Below the pieces are notes generated by a model. It was given only the letters and a program-made list of their open reading frames with translations, had not been told where the DNA came from and ran no database searches. The translations under genes and the position numbers were made by a program. Positions 25,501 through 38,400 of a stretch of 64,000 bases of DNA are shown here, in pieces. The stretch is from Dipetalonema caudispina. Taxonomy: Eukaryota; Nematoda; Chromadorea; Rhabditida; Onchocercidae. The DNA lies in assembly GCA_013365325.1 (NCBI GenBank), contig JABVXV010000109.1, forward strand, positions 18,501 through 82,500, in the 5' to 3' direction. The first letter of the stretch is position 1, and each line of letters starts with the position of its first letter.

Positions 25501-28500
25501 AGGAATTGGCAGAACAAACAGATGGTCAGTTGAAAACCTTCAAAAAGTATCTTAAGGAGCCAATTATCAGGTGATGATTTAAGTGATAGGTTTTTTTTCT
25601 CTTTATTTATTGCCTTAATGAGTTTGAATTCATATCTGAAGTTCATTTCAGAATGGCAACAACTTTGTAGTATCCAATCACTGTAGAATATTTCTGCAAG
25701 TTGGTATAAAGATATTCTACCGTGTTGGAACTATGTTGTAGTTAATGTGTTGGTTTCTAATAGATTTATCAATATAGTCATTCATTTTACTATTAAAAGA
25801 AAGCCTAAGTTTACAATAGTTGTACTTACATTATACTTCATTTTGAAAATATCAGATGAATATATTGATATTTCAATGACATTCATAATCTCTATTATCC
25901 TTTTGTACCTTGTTATGCATCAGAAATAAACGTTGCAGTTTTCAGGAATGCACTTGTCATAGGCAGTATCCCAGTGAATGAGCAGTTAAGAATTATCATG
26001 TCAGGCATAGATATAATTACATGTACACCGGGAAGACTGGAAGATTTTATCCAAAGTGGCAAAATTCTATTATCCAATGTTCGGTTTTTCATTCTAGACG
26101 AAGCAGTAAGTATATGTTATTTCTAACTCGCATTTTGCTCTAAGTTAGTATAATCTCGATTCAGTGTTTAATTATTGAATTGCGATGTGCTTGCGAGTGT
26201 ACTAATAGTTATATCAATTGAACCTGAATATTTTCATCCACATACTTTCCGTTAGTATCATTTAACATCTCAGCATGCCAGGAAAATGTATATTTTAAAT
26301 TTTTAACTACAAAAATTTTCAAAATTTGAAATCTATAAGTTAATTTCACCATTGAGATGTCATTTTTGCTACAACTATTAGCTGAACGAGCGGAATTGTA
26401 GGATTCGTTAGTATCGGCGAAAAATCACTTGCCTACCATCGAGCGTATCCATGCAGCATTGCCGAAGATAACAGCTTTAGGAGAACGCTTGCAAATGATT
26501 GTTTGTTCCGCAACATTACACAATTTTGATGTTAAAAAACTTGCTGTAAGTATTTCTTTTCATTTCTATAGATTTTTTTTGTTTTTCTTAATGAATATCT
26601 ATCTGTCGGGAAAGGATCAACTACTTTGCCTATGGTAATTATTTCTTAGCATCAGGTAGAGCATTGTTTTGAAAATGTGTGATATAGCAAATTAACTATT
26701 GGGAATGCTGTATGATGAGTTGAAAGTTCATCTTTCTCGAGAGGCAACAGTGATAATATCGGAAAGTATGAAGCATAGCGAGTTTTACATACTCCAAGTC
26801 TCAAGAGAGCTTTAGAAATCATTTTATCTTTACGGATAAATTATGGGAGAATGGACTTTACCAGCCTGACAAGCTGACGATAACTTTAAGATCATACAAT
26901 ACGAGCTAATTCAAATGGGGTTGTAACTTGCCAGCGGTAATTGAGACATGAATGTTTTGTGATTTTACAGACACTTTCCAGGATCGCATGATGCATTTCC
27001 CACAGTGGGTAGATCTCAAAGGACAAGATTCTGTACCAGAGACCGTTCATCATGTTGTTTGCAAAATTGATGCCAAAACAGATCGTATGTGGATACGTTT
27101 GAAACCGCAGGAAAGGGTGGAGGTATGTTATGATAACATGATAATCTTATGTGAGGCATATTCAGGTTATTTTATACTTCATCTCATTTTCATCAATTTT
27201 CCTTTTCAGACTGATGGTATTCATGCAAATGATGAAATTCGTCCTGGAAGTGATTATCCAGAAACTTTATCGGAAGGCACAAAGATTCTGAAGGGTGAAT
27301 ACGTTTTGAAGGTGTATTTCGTTTGATTTTATTTTCGTTTTTCTTCCATTGCATTTCACAAAGTCTCCAGTTTCCAATTGTTCGTTCAGTCCTCTAACTT
27401 CTGCGTTGTCTTTTGTAGGCCATTCGCCAATGTAATATGGATCAAGGCATCATTTTTTGCCGTACAAAACTTGATTGCGATAATCTGGAGAGGTACCTGA
27501 AACGTAAAGCACAAGGTTTGCGTTGCTAATTTTGAAGTATTACAAGAATTTGAGTTCTGAGAAAAGTTTTGCTTTATCAAATCGGTTTTAGGATCGGATT
27601 TTGTCATAACGTGTTCACCTTTAATCGGGTTCGGACTTATTTTACGTTTTACTACTGATTTTTTAATGGTATCAATTCGTTTATTCAGACCTTGTATGTG
27701 TCTGCCTGCACGGTGATCGTCGACCAGATGAAAGAACTAGAAATTTGGATGCCTTTAAGGTTAGTTTTTGACAAATATATATCATTTAGTTAAAATTTTT
27801 GCGAAAAAAAGATCTCTTAGGAAAAAGTGACTCGGATCCAAGTTCCGATATGCAGTTTTTACGATATTAATGTTTTTCTTTTTTTAGTTCCTTAGTAAAG
27901 CAAAGTTAAGTTTAGAAAGGAAAGGCAAAATTCCTCATTTGCACTGATGTCGCTGCACGTGGTATTGATGTGAAAGGGATTCCATTCGGTTTGTTCATTT
28001 TCTTCTGTATTTTTATTACAGATAAGTGATCATATAAGTCATGTTTAGTAGAGACAACTAGTTTGAGAAATATTCAGTGTAATGATCATGGCTAGGTGCA
28101 AGTATAAAATTGTGATATAAACCAAGTTATACCTTCAGTTTTATGAAAAATTCTAAAACCAACTGACAGAAATTTCCGTGCAGTCTTCTTGCATTTTATG
28201 TTGTATTGACTATTTTGTAGTGATAAATGTAACATTACCGGATGAAAAAGCTAACTATCTTCACCGAATTGGTCGCGTAGGCCGTGCAGAAAGGTCTGCT
28301 TTTTACTTTGAACTTCTCAAATCTTTTTAACTCATTAATTCTTTTCTTGTTTCTAAAATAATATATTAAGTTATTAGTTTTTAATTTCCTGGACGTTACA
28401 TTCAAATAAACGGTGTGATTGTTGTGAAACACATTATATTGTAAGAGGACTAATGAGTAGGCGATTGACTTTCTGTTGAATCTCTTATCTAGGTTTTAAG

Positions 28501-29381
28501 CGTTAAGTGCGACGAAATACAGTTTAAATCGTAGTAGCTTTTCATTTGTCCTTCCATATCTTTACTGGTTCGAGATGGATTAAGTCTTTTTTTAATGTCC
28601 AAGTTTATGTAAATTTTAGGATGGGTCTGGCGATCTCCCTCGTTTCAGCACATCCCGAAAAAGTATGGTACCATAAATGTCCTTCACGTGGTGTTAACTG
28701 TTCCAATACGGCTTTGATAACACAACGTGGTTGTGCAATTTGGTACGATGAGCCAAAAGTTCGTTTTCTTATCAACCTGAACTTTCTTTTTTTGTTTGGA
28801 AAGTTCGAAACTAGTTAATTTTTTGGATGTTTTTGCGATGCTTGATACCATTGACACAGCGATCAATGTCATTTAATATTCGTTTCTATAAAGTTTTTTT
28901 TTTTCGGTTTACCTAGTTTCTCGTAGTTACCTTTTGCAAAAACGCGTAAATTTTGCATATGTGAATTTCAGCTTTTGGAAGATATTGAAGAGCATTTGGG
29001 TGTAACAGTGCCACAAATCGATACCGATTTTATCGTACCAGTTGATGAATTCGATGGTAAAGTTGTTTATGGAGCAAAGCGAACTAATACGGGTATGCTA
29101 ATTTTTATTCACCTTTTTCATTTTTTAGTTTCAACTTGTATTAGGTTTTCTTCATTCATGGATTTTTATCCAATATTTCGCTAATTACGTAGATTTCCAG
29201 TCGCTTTAGGATATTTCTGGGTAAATATAATTCCGTAAGGAAATTTCGGTTGTTTTTAGGTTCTCTTTACGAGGGACACGCAGTACAGCTGTCTGGAGCA
29301 GTTGCACAACTTGCAGATTTAGAACGTTCATTACAGCTATCGTACTTGAGAATGTTTATTGCTCCAGAAAAGGGCAAATAG
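22516..29381 (+). CDS. DDX1: DDX1 DEAD-box RNA helicase with SPRY insert
   Basis: Nineteen exons join in frame: 22516-22583, 23028-23091, 23217-23334, 23854-23985, 24134-24217, 24579-24805, 25122-25175, 25374-25570, 25946-26105, 26402-26545, 26982-27122, 27210-27311, 27419-27515, 27689-27759, 27916-27988, 28221-28293, 28620-28758, 28972-29092 and 29260-29381. The product is 728 residues (human DDX1: 740). Motifs: LPTDIQ around 24-29, AAETGSGKT (Lys52), PTKELAEQ (motif Ia), TPGRLED, LDEAD (366-369, split by an intron), SAT (404-406), [15 protein letters not shown] (563-571) and HRIGRVGR (592-599). A SPRY domain at about 95-247 ([31 protein letters not shown]) sits between motifs I and Ia, the arrangement unique to DDX1. 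DDX1 unwinds RNA and RNA-DNA duplexes and belongs to the tRNA ligase complex; it also acts in double-strand-break repair and RNA export. No essential residue is missing. Confidence 0.97.
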
Positions 29382-31365
29382 AAGGAAAATTACAGCGCCA
29401 TTGGCTTTCAAATGAGTATTTCGCGCAGTCGATATTTCATGTCTGACAACTTGAAATATTTTCTCTTTTTGTAATAGTTTCGCTATTGTTTTATTCTTTA
29501 CTGTTTCTTAAATGACCTTAACTTCAATGCAGGATAAATTGAACATATTTTGTTTCAAAAGTTTCGTACCGTTATTAGGAGAACATGAGAAGATTCATTT
29601 TTTTGGCTGATATCTGTGGATATGCTATAGGAAAATGTTTCATTTGCTGACTAGCATATGTTCAAGTTGTGATTACACTGTTGGTCAAAGGTTCATGTTT
29701 GTAAAAAAGTACTGCCAAAAAAAAAATTGATCAAGAAATGTTATGTATGGGAACTCATGAAGTATGTGAAGTATTTCGAATGGACCATTCAGCTATACCA
29801 ACAATGACCATCTGACGGTAAGGAGATAGCTTTTTGTTTCGTTCGCTTACTAAGGGATGCGTGTTGTTGTAAAGTAATTTTTGCTTAAGTTGTTCCTCCA
29901 AATTTTATGATGAAGAGATAATATAAGCACTCTGATTTGTACACACATGGATTTTTCACTCGGCTGGAGACCCTATTTTAACGTCAAGTAAATTACACCT
30001 AAGAAATTAACTGATCATATTAGATGACAGTTTCTGGTTACCCTGGAGAAGTAATGCAAATTGCTTAGTCCTTCCCAGCTTTGGATCAAAATTTAGCATA
30101 CCTGGAATGATGAAGTTTGTTTTTGGGATATTCTCGAAGTTTTTTTTAGGACATGAGGATTAAGTAAAATCTCGGGAAATGAGTAGCTTTGGAATGTTTA
30201 GATTTTCAAATAATGAGATGTCGAAAATCACTTTAAGGTCTCGTGATTCATCTCATTTGTTTTGGTTTTCTGTTCTATCAGATTTACGGAACGTATTAAC
30301 TACACCTTTGCTGAATAAATTCGTAATGATTTTCAAAGTTTCAGAGCTGTTAGGAATATTAAACAATTTGAAACTGCAACGAAACTTAACAAAAAAAGTT
30401 GATTTTCCCATTTTCCAAAATTCTATAAGTTCCATCGATTACTTCATTCCATCATTTCCTTTGTCTAAAAGATTGGAATGCTTGGAATTTTGAAGGCGTG
30501 CTTTTCATCATCATCGAAATTCTTTTTTATAAAAAGAACTGATAATTCCTTTTTCCTATTGAAATAGCTCGAAGTATACTGTTGAATTATAATGTGCCGA
30601 TTTTAGTGCTTCTCATTTATTCTAATTATTATTTAGAAATTAGATCAGAATTTGATGCGATAGCTTTGTCATTAGTATGATTCGTTGGACATGACACATG
30701 ATCAAAGATTGTACTTATGATAGATTAATTGAGCTTACAAGCATTACTATTGCTCATTTCTTTTGAGTACTTTTGCTTTTCTATGACATCTGCAAGAATT
30801 TCTGCACTTAAACTTCGAAATTAACTTTTTTTTTTCAAAAATTTCAATGTTCTTTAGTTAAAAAAAAAAACCTTTAAATTCATTTAGTTTAGAAATCACT
30901 ATTAAAAAGTCAAAAAAATAGGATTAAACTATCTTAAGAACCTTGTAAAGTTATCAGAAATAAATGATCTTCTGAGTAGAGTGATCATTACTACTTATTA
31001 CTTTAATGTGTTATCATTTCGTTACGAATCACTACTTTCACACATAATTTGTAATTTATAAAAGCAAAATCTACTAAGTCAGTAATACTATCCCGAATAA
31101 TTTTCATAAAATAATAAATACCAAATAATGCAATTCATTACATACATTATATACAAATAATCGTTCAGGAGAAATTATGATGGAGAATTTTTAAATTAAA
31201 AAATTAGAGTTTAAAAGATTCTATTTTATGTTGATGAATCATTTCCTCTCAAATAAATTTTACAAATTCCTTATAAGAATGATAACTTTTCAGTTAATTT
31301 GATTTGATTCCTTTTCATAATATTTTGAAAATCGTTTCAAAAGGATATTAGATTAAATGAAATGT
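29382..31365. other. intergenic between convergent DDX1 and MAP3K genes
   Basis: About 2 kb. The open frame at 30179-30493 (+) has no splice context and resembles nothing I know. Both neighbours end here, so the stretch should hold their 3' UTRs and poly(A) sites. Confidence 0.5.
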
Positions 31366-34300
31366 TTAGGAAATATTTGGAAATTTATGGAAAGCAAAAT
31401 TGTTGAGCAATTGTGAGGCACTAGGTCGTTTGTCTACATCACGTTCAAATATTATACTGATGAGGTAAGCTAAGTCAGGATCGGCTTCTAGTGGTAATTC
31501 ATAACTGGGATTATGTTGGGCAATATTGAAAATAATAGCCATTGGCTCCAGATCATCCCATGGTGGTTTTGTCGTTAACATTTCTATCAATGTACAACCA
31601 ACACTCCAAATATCCGCTTTACGGCCATGCCTTGTACGTCCAAGTACTACTTCTGGTGCCATATAATTCGGTGTACCAATAAATGTCGAAGCTATGGATA
31701 ATTGATTCAATAAATAAACTTTTAAAATAATTTGAAATGTTCGTTTTTGTAAACGACTAATTAATAACGAGTGACTTTTGTGAATCATTAACTAATTTAT
31801 ATTTTAATGGCTAATTAATTAATTTTGATGGTGAAACAGCATTAATGGTATCATGAAAAGAATTATGCAAAATTTTACCTCTTCTATTAGCATCAGTTAG
31901 ACTTATATTATTCCTTCAAAAATTCATTGATCACATTACCCTAAGAATTTCGGATTGGAAATTCTTGTTTTTAACAAATTCTTCTTTTTTTCAAAAGAAA
32001 AAGAAAAAAAACAACTATTAAAAAATTGGAAATGTTAGTTTCATGGTAAAAATTTACCCTGTTGACTGCAAATTGCTTGTAATCGTTTTGCTGAACCAAA
32101 ATCGCCAATTTTTACATTGCCATTAGAATCACGTAAAATATTAGCCGGTTTAATATCCCGATGAATAATTTCATTCCTGTGCAAATATTCTAAACCTTGT
32201 AGTACCTGATAAGTATATTTACCTGCAACTGCGCTACTCAACGGACCATATGTAGCAATGTAATCTTTTACCGATCCACCGGTCATATATTCAATAAATA
32301 TACAAATGGAATCATCGATTTGTTGTGCACCAAGATACTGAACAATCCGATCATGTTGGATGGTACTTAGCAAATTAATTTCATTTCCCAACTGAATTAT
32401 ATGATTCTTCAAATGTTTATCACCACGGCAAATGTTGAATCTGAAACTTTGATTAGCAATTAAATCTAAATATTTAAATCAGTCTATATTCAGATCAGTA
32501 ACCATTGTAAATACAACGACTACCGATTCTTGAAGAAGAATATAATTTTTTACTCAAATTTCAACAAATTTTTAAGTGCAATTCTTTTTTTCCGGAATGA
32601 ACTGTTTCTTCCCTCTTCCCATAAATTATTGGCGATATTACGGCAGCAAAGAAAGCAGAATGTATGAAATCTATTGTAAATGACGGAAATCTTATCCCAA
32701 AACTTTCTGAATCAATCGTTTTTTAATTCTATTTTATATTACTTTCACATAAATTAATAGCATCGCATTTTTTTTTTTTTTTTTGCATTGTAATTTAATT
32801 TATTGTAGCGTTTTAATCTAGTCTAGTCTTATCAAATTTAAACTTTTTACATATGAAGCATGTTAATTTCGAAGTGTATTGAGTTAATAATATCACATAT
32901 CGTTCTTAAAATGGTAGCTATAAGTAACTTATTCAAGTATAAAGTATCTAACTGACCAATAGTCTCCAGTACAGAATATTTCGTGCTTGTTTGTAAATCA
33001 AGATTAGAGTAATTATTAATCACTTTTTTAAATTCAATTTATCTTAAAATAATTCCATAGTCTGTTTTGGCTATTTATAGTTCGCCTTATTAGCGAGAGA
33101 AGGTGAAACTGATAAAACTTCACTCTATCTATTGAAAGTTGCTAGTTATTAGTAAAATTTATTATTTACATAATTTTATGATCAACCTTTTCAGAGCCAC
33201 CTCTTTTCCGGTATCCACATCAACGCATACATAAACTTTGCCGAAAGCTCCGGAACCAATACATTTGCCTTGTTTCCAGTTAGTTGGTGCACATGGCATG
33301 TTCACATCTTTTTGACAATGCTCATCGAAATCAGCAAGTACCACACCACTACTAACACTACTACCATTTTGCCTAGAACTATTTATCATTCCGGTACTTG
33401 TACTGGCACAGGATGAGCGACATTCCCAGTATGGAATCTGCAAACTAAATTTTGATTCATTTTTTAATGTTAAAGCATTTTTAAATTTAACTTTCGTATT
33501 AAAAGTCATTGGAAAATTGCTATAATTATATTATTTCGATGTGTATTTTATCACTATTTATTAGCACTTTAAAAGTAGGAAAAATAATCTCTTCATTATC
33601 CGGTTTCCCGAAAAGGGAAATAAATGAAATGACTGGATCAAATTCTTAGTGTTAATATTTGAATTCAGGTAGTTGAACAATGAATTTCATAATTTTTGAT
33701 TAAAAACATCTGATAACGAAGCAAATGTATAGACATATTTTTGTTACTGATTCTTAAGATTCTAAATCTAAATCAATTAATTATTTTGAAGTGATAAATG
33801 AGAAACGAAGGAAAATCATCATCTTTTCAAGTTCAAAATAATTTTTGATCGTTTAAACTTTTGTTAAAATATTAAAATACTTGCTTATCTTTCGTGCTAA
33901 TTTCTGAATATTTGAATGTCATTTACAATCTTCAATTTTATACTTTATATACAATCCTATTATCAACTTTCCAGTGTTTTTATCTTAATTGCACTTTGTT
34001 TTTTAAATGATTCAAATGATTTATCTTATCAAATTTAAATGACTGAAATGATTTTTCCTATCAGAAAAATTCGATTGACTGAGTCTGTTCACAAATGATA
34101 ACAAAATAAGCGACTGGGTGAGTGTTGATCGAATAAAGAAGTAATGAGTTTTGAAAATATTTCTTATTGGTATATCATGGACATGAAAATGACAATTTTA
34201 AATAAAATTCAACATCTACTCATTACCCGTAATAAAATTTCACTATTGCATTAATAAAAAGTAACCTCAATAATTCTTGATGATTGAACTGAAAAAGTTC

Positions 34301-34766
34301 CAGATGCATCCGGAATTGGTGGACATGTAAGCAGTGTTGATAATCGATTATCCGGTTGATATCTGGACAGTAGCAGACGTAAACTTCGTTGATGTGATGT
34401 ACGATCTAGATCGACCAATTCAACTGCACGATCTAACTCCAATTGATTTCGTATCGGAACAATTAGTTCATGATTACGGAGAGTGTAGTAAATATTCAGT
34501 TTCAAGTTACACCTCGAATTTAAATGTACTTGTAATTCATCAAACATAAGCGGTCGATCCATTTCAAAACAAAATTTCTCACCACGAAATTCTGCTTTAA
34601 TTCGGATTTTGAAATTAGCAGATGGTGTACTGATAGATACTTGCTCATTAGCGGGATTAATCATCATTTCGATTAAGCCATTTCGGATTGCAGAACAAAT
34701 ATCGGCTCGAATTACTTCATCTTTTTCTTCTTTTTTTTGCCCATTATCTCCTTTCCTATCATTCAT
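31366..34766 (-). CDS. MEKK2/3-like MAP kinase kinase kinase with N-terminal PB1 domain
   Basis: Four exons on the minus strand join in frame: 34766-34266, 33437-33187, 32440-32058 and 31691-31366, giving 486 residues. Residues about 51-135 form a PB1 domain ([38 protein letters not shown]), the fold MEKK2 and MEKK3 use to bind MKK5. The kinase domain, about 222-478, has GSGAFGKV (228-235), VALKR (Lys250), the alpha-C Glu in GNEINLL (271), [20 protein letters not shown] (Asp346), DFG (364-366) and GTPNYMAPE (384-392). [10 protein letters not shown] and [12 protein letters not shown] are typical of the MEKK2/3 group. All catalytic residues are present. The linker between PB1 and kinase is only about 85 residues, much shorter than in vertebrate MEKK2/3. 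It should be a cytoplasmic Ser/Thr kinase at the top of a MAPK cascade. Confidence 0.93.
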
Positions 34767-35055
34767 TTTCTTTCCCCTCTAGTCCTACAATTTTATCACC
34801 AAAAATATCCGTTGAAAAATGTCGAAAGATTTCTGCTAAAAATGTCTTCTTTTCAGGATCTATTTTAAATTGAGATATAAATTAAATAGCAAAAATATTA
34901 GGAATATTAGATTTAAATAGAAAATTTGAATCATGAAATTCTTTCGGTAGTCATAAGAAGGAAGGAAAAGGAATGAAATATTGGTTGATACGTAATTGGC
35001 AGTGAAATATTTCCAGGTTCTTAGTTCATTTGGATAGAATAAAAGAGAAAAGGGT

Positions 35056-35111
35056 AATGATAATAATAATAATAGTAATAATAATAATAATAACAATAAT
35101 AATAATAATGG
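35056..35111. repeat. AAT-type microsatellite
   Basis: TAA/AAT repeats with a few single-base interruptions, about 1 kb from the 5' end of the MAP3K coding region. Likely length-variable. Confidence 0.9.
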
Positions 35112-35383
35112 TGATAATGACTAGGAATGGTGATGATGTTAGTGGTATGATGATATTGACGAATGGTAAGGGAGGGTATTGCTGTCAGCATGTGCGACGT
35201 TATTCAACATGACATGACAAGAAGGTATGATGACGATAGCATGCAATAAATTGTATTGACATTACTACATGCCAGAACAGGAAATAAAGCAGATCTTTTT
35301 CGCAGACAATCAAATAAAACGGTTTGAATTAAAGAGAAAAAGAAAAAAGAAGAAAGAATTGAAAGATCGGTTAATGCAAGGTC

Positions 35384-35410
35384 GATGATGATGATGATGA
35401 TGATGATGAT
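35384..35410. repeat. GAT microsatellite, nine units
   Basis: Nine uninterrupted GAT units. Nearby trinucleotide tracts suggest a slippage-prone region. Confidence 0.9.
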
Positions 35411-38400
35411 TAAAAGTGCGACATTTGCGAGTACCATAGCGTCATCAAGAATTTTATTTCTTTCTCTTTTTTTTTTTTTTTTTGAACGCAGATTTATCAC
35501 GAATAAAAGAAATCAGTTATTCCTCAGTGCAATATGCATAACAATATGTAATTATTGCAATGTTAATATGAAAATATAAGAATATTGGTAACAGATGAAA
35601 GATTGATGATGAAATGTGAAAGTAGGAAATTGTTAGTAATGGCTGATTAAATTTAATACAGTATGATAGTACGTGGATACGTTAACACATGTTTTACGAG
35701 AAAAAAATTCACAATATCGTATGGCATTGAAGTATTCCGTCTAAAATATTTGCACAATACGCTATTAATCCATAAAACGATATCATCTTGCGAGTTCAGG
35801 AATATATATCATCATCATTTTGCAAAATTACATTTGCTATTGCGTCAAAAAGTTATCAACCATGATATCTAGAATATACCAAGTAATATGAGCAAGTATA
35901 GCTTGTTTAGGATTTCCTGAAATATGGAAATAGGACAAATTATGCACATTCAAAAGCTTCTAGATAACTCTTAGTACAATAATATTAGTATATGCAAATT
36001 TAGTTTAGATTATATGCGGAAACATTTCGTAGAAATCACTAAGCGAAACTATATTTAAAATTCATTAAAATTTGTAATTACCATGAATAGAGAAGCTTAG
36101 ACAATTTCCGCACAAAATTCATCTTTAAAATGGAATGAATTTAAAATTTCTGAAACTATAATGATTTATAGAAAGCGTGACGTTTAATTTTTGGAAATTT
36201 TAATATGAAATTTTTACGCTATTAAAATTCCCCAATGAAAATGAAAATTTTTGGAACTTATTATTAATTTAAAATAATTTAAAGCCAAAAAGAAAACATA
36301 ATGAACTGCTCTTAAGAAACAACCCCTTTTTTTTCTCTCTTAGAATGACCTAAATTGGCAGTGCTTACTCTTCCGAAAGAAATGACAATGTTTCGGTCAA
36401 GGTCACGACGTCCAGCACTTGCACTTCAGTTTTCCTTGTTATCCACTGTTCTCATGCTTTCAATATTTCAATTTCCAACATAAAATATTTACTTAGAAAA
36501 CAAGTAAGTAAGTAGAATTGAAGTATTTTAAAGAAGAAATAAATCCAGTAAACTGACTACCTAGCATAAATTCAAATCTATGATGGTCACTCAAGCCTAC
36601 TGACCTGTATCAAATGTGTTATGACTGTAGAACTTTAATCCACACTATATTATCCATTAAAAGCTTGATGATTTCAATTCTATCAAATTTCAATCGTTAC
36701 TACCGTATCGATACACTTATAATCGGATACCATAAATCCGTTTGTTGAGTGTATTATTATCACATATACCTTTAATTTTGGGCAACTTTTAATTAATTAG
36801 TATACTTCTTAGATTTAATGAATCATGATTTTCATGTGAACTGTTTAAAACTCCGCTTCACCATTATTAATATTTTGAAATTAATTGCTGAGAAATAATT
36901 AAATTTTATAGCATCGTTTTTAACAAAATAATAATGCCTTTTTTTTTCGTCAGAACTTTGCGATGTTAAATATTTATTAAAGTTGTTTATTCCTAACTTT
37001 TTTGCGATCAGAAATTTTGCGTTTTTTTTTCCCTTTTTTTATAAGAAAAACTTTGAAATAGAACTAAGCAACTGATAATGGTTGAAAAAGTAATCAGTCA
37101 ACAAATCAGATTCATACTTTCCATCATGAATCATATTGAATGTTGTCACTGTGTTAAATCACTTGATATGTTTATTCGTCAGTGCAAAAAATACTTACTT
37201 CGACACTTTCATGTGAATTTTTCAAAACTCTTTTAATATTATAATTTGAAAATCGAAGAAACAATAATTGTCTTTTTACATCAATCAGTCTTATATTATT
37301 GATCGAAATGCAAAAAAGGTTGGTATGATTTCTTCTAGGAAATTTTGATATATCAATCAGAAACTGTTAATAACTGATTTATTTTCATTTGATTTAAAGA
37401 TTCACATTTCTTTTCCATTGATGCGGTGATCGTAATTCATGGCATCAGAATTTAGATCAACAATATGTGAAATCTTCGATAAACCAGATGTTGTCATTGG
37501 TGGATAGCATTTTTCCACTTCATTTGACATTATATTAATATATATGTATTGCACATTTTATCATACTAAAAAGACCGTTGTTGCTTAAAAAAAGAAAACT
37601 TAAAGTTAGTAGAATAATTGTGGAAAAAATAATTAACGATTATAAAAGATTATTATTTATTTTAAAAGAATTATGCAATAAATTGCTTAACATGAAGAAC
37701 AAATCTATTCATTTATCAATCAATTACTGAAAGTATTGAAGTTTTTTTTTTTTTTTTTTTTATGAAAATTTCGAATGCATTTAGTTGTTTCCATTGATAC
37801 AAAAAATATGTTTGAGTAACTTTCAAAAGGAATTAAATTGAAAGTTATAATGAGCTAAAGGTTTATGTATGATTTTTACTTACATTGATTAAAGACGATA
37901 AATTAACTTTATTCATATTTTCAATAATTTGTTGGCATTCATAAGTTGTCGGAAAAATTAATGGTCAGTCAAAGAAGGATTAATTACCCAAATTTTGAAA
38001 AGTTTGTCGGTGTTAGTAAATTGTTGAAAAAATTTAGCAAAGCTTCGTTGTTGGATGATTTTATTGAAACGCTCAATGACTGCAGCAATCTATTTGCTTT
38101 TGCATTCGATTGAGTGAATAGATACCACCCAAATGGCGCTAAAAGCATTTTTTTTTTTTTCCACAACAAAGATTCTTCCAAGTAGTATCAGATACAATGA
38201 ATCTATCAATGATCCAACAGGTAAATTAAACATAATTGGATAATTGTAATTCGATGAAAAGTTATTACCAGAAATTGAAGTCTTCATTCAAAAGATCGTA
38301 AGAAATCGATTTCTAGAAAGATCGAATTTTTCCAACTATTAAATTGATTTTGCTATTTCTTTTTTGAAACATTTCACATAGATTAAAAAGAGTATCTATC

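Noticed and set aside
30179..30493. 104-codon open frame between DDX1 and the MAP3K
   Set aside because: No homology, no splice context, and it lies in the shared 3' flank of two convergent genes.
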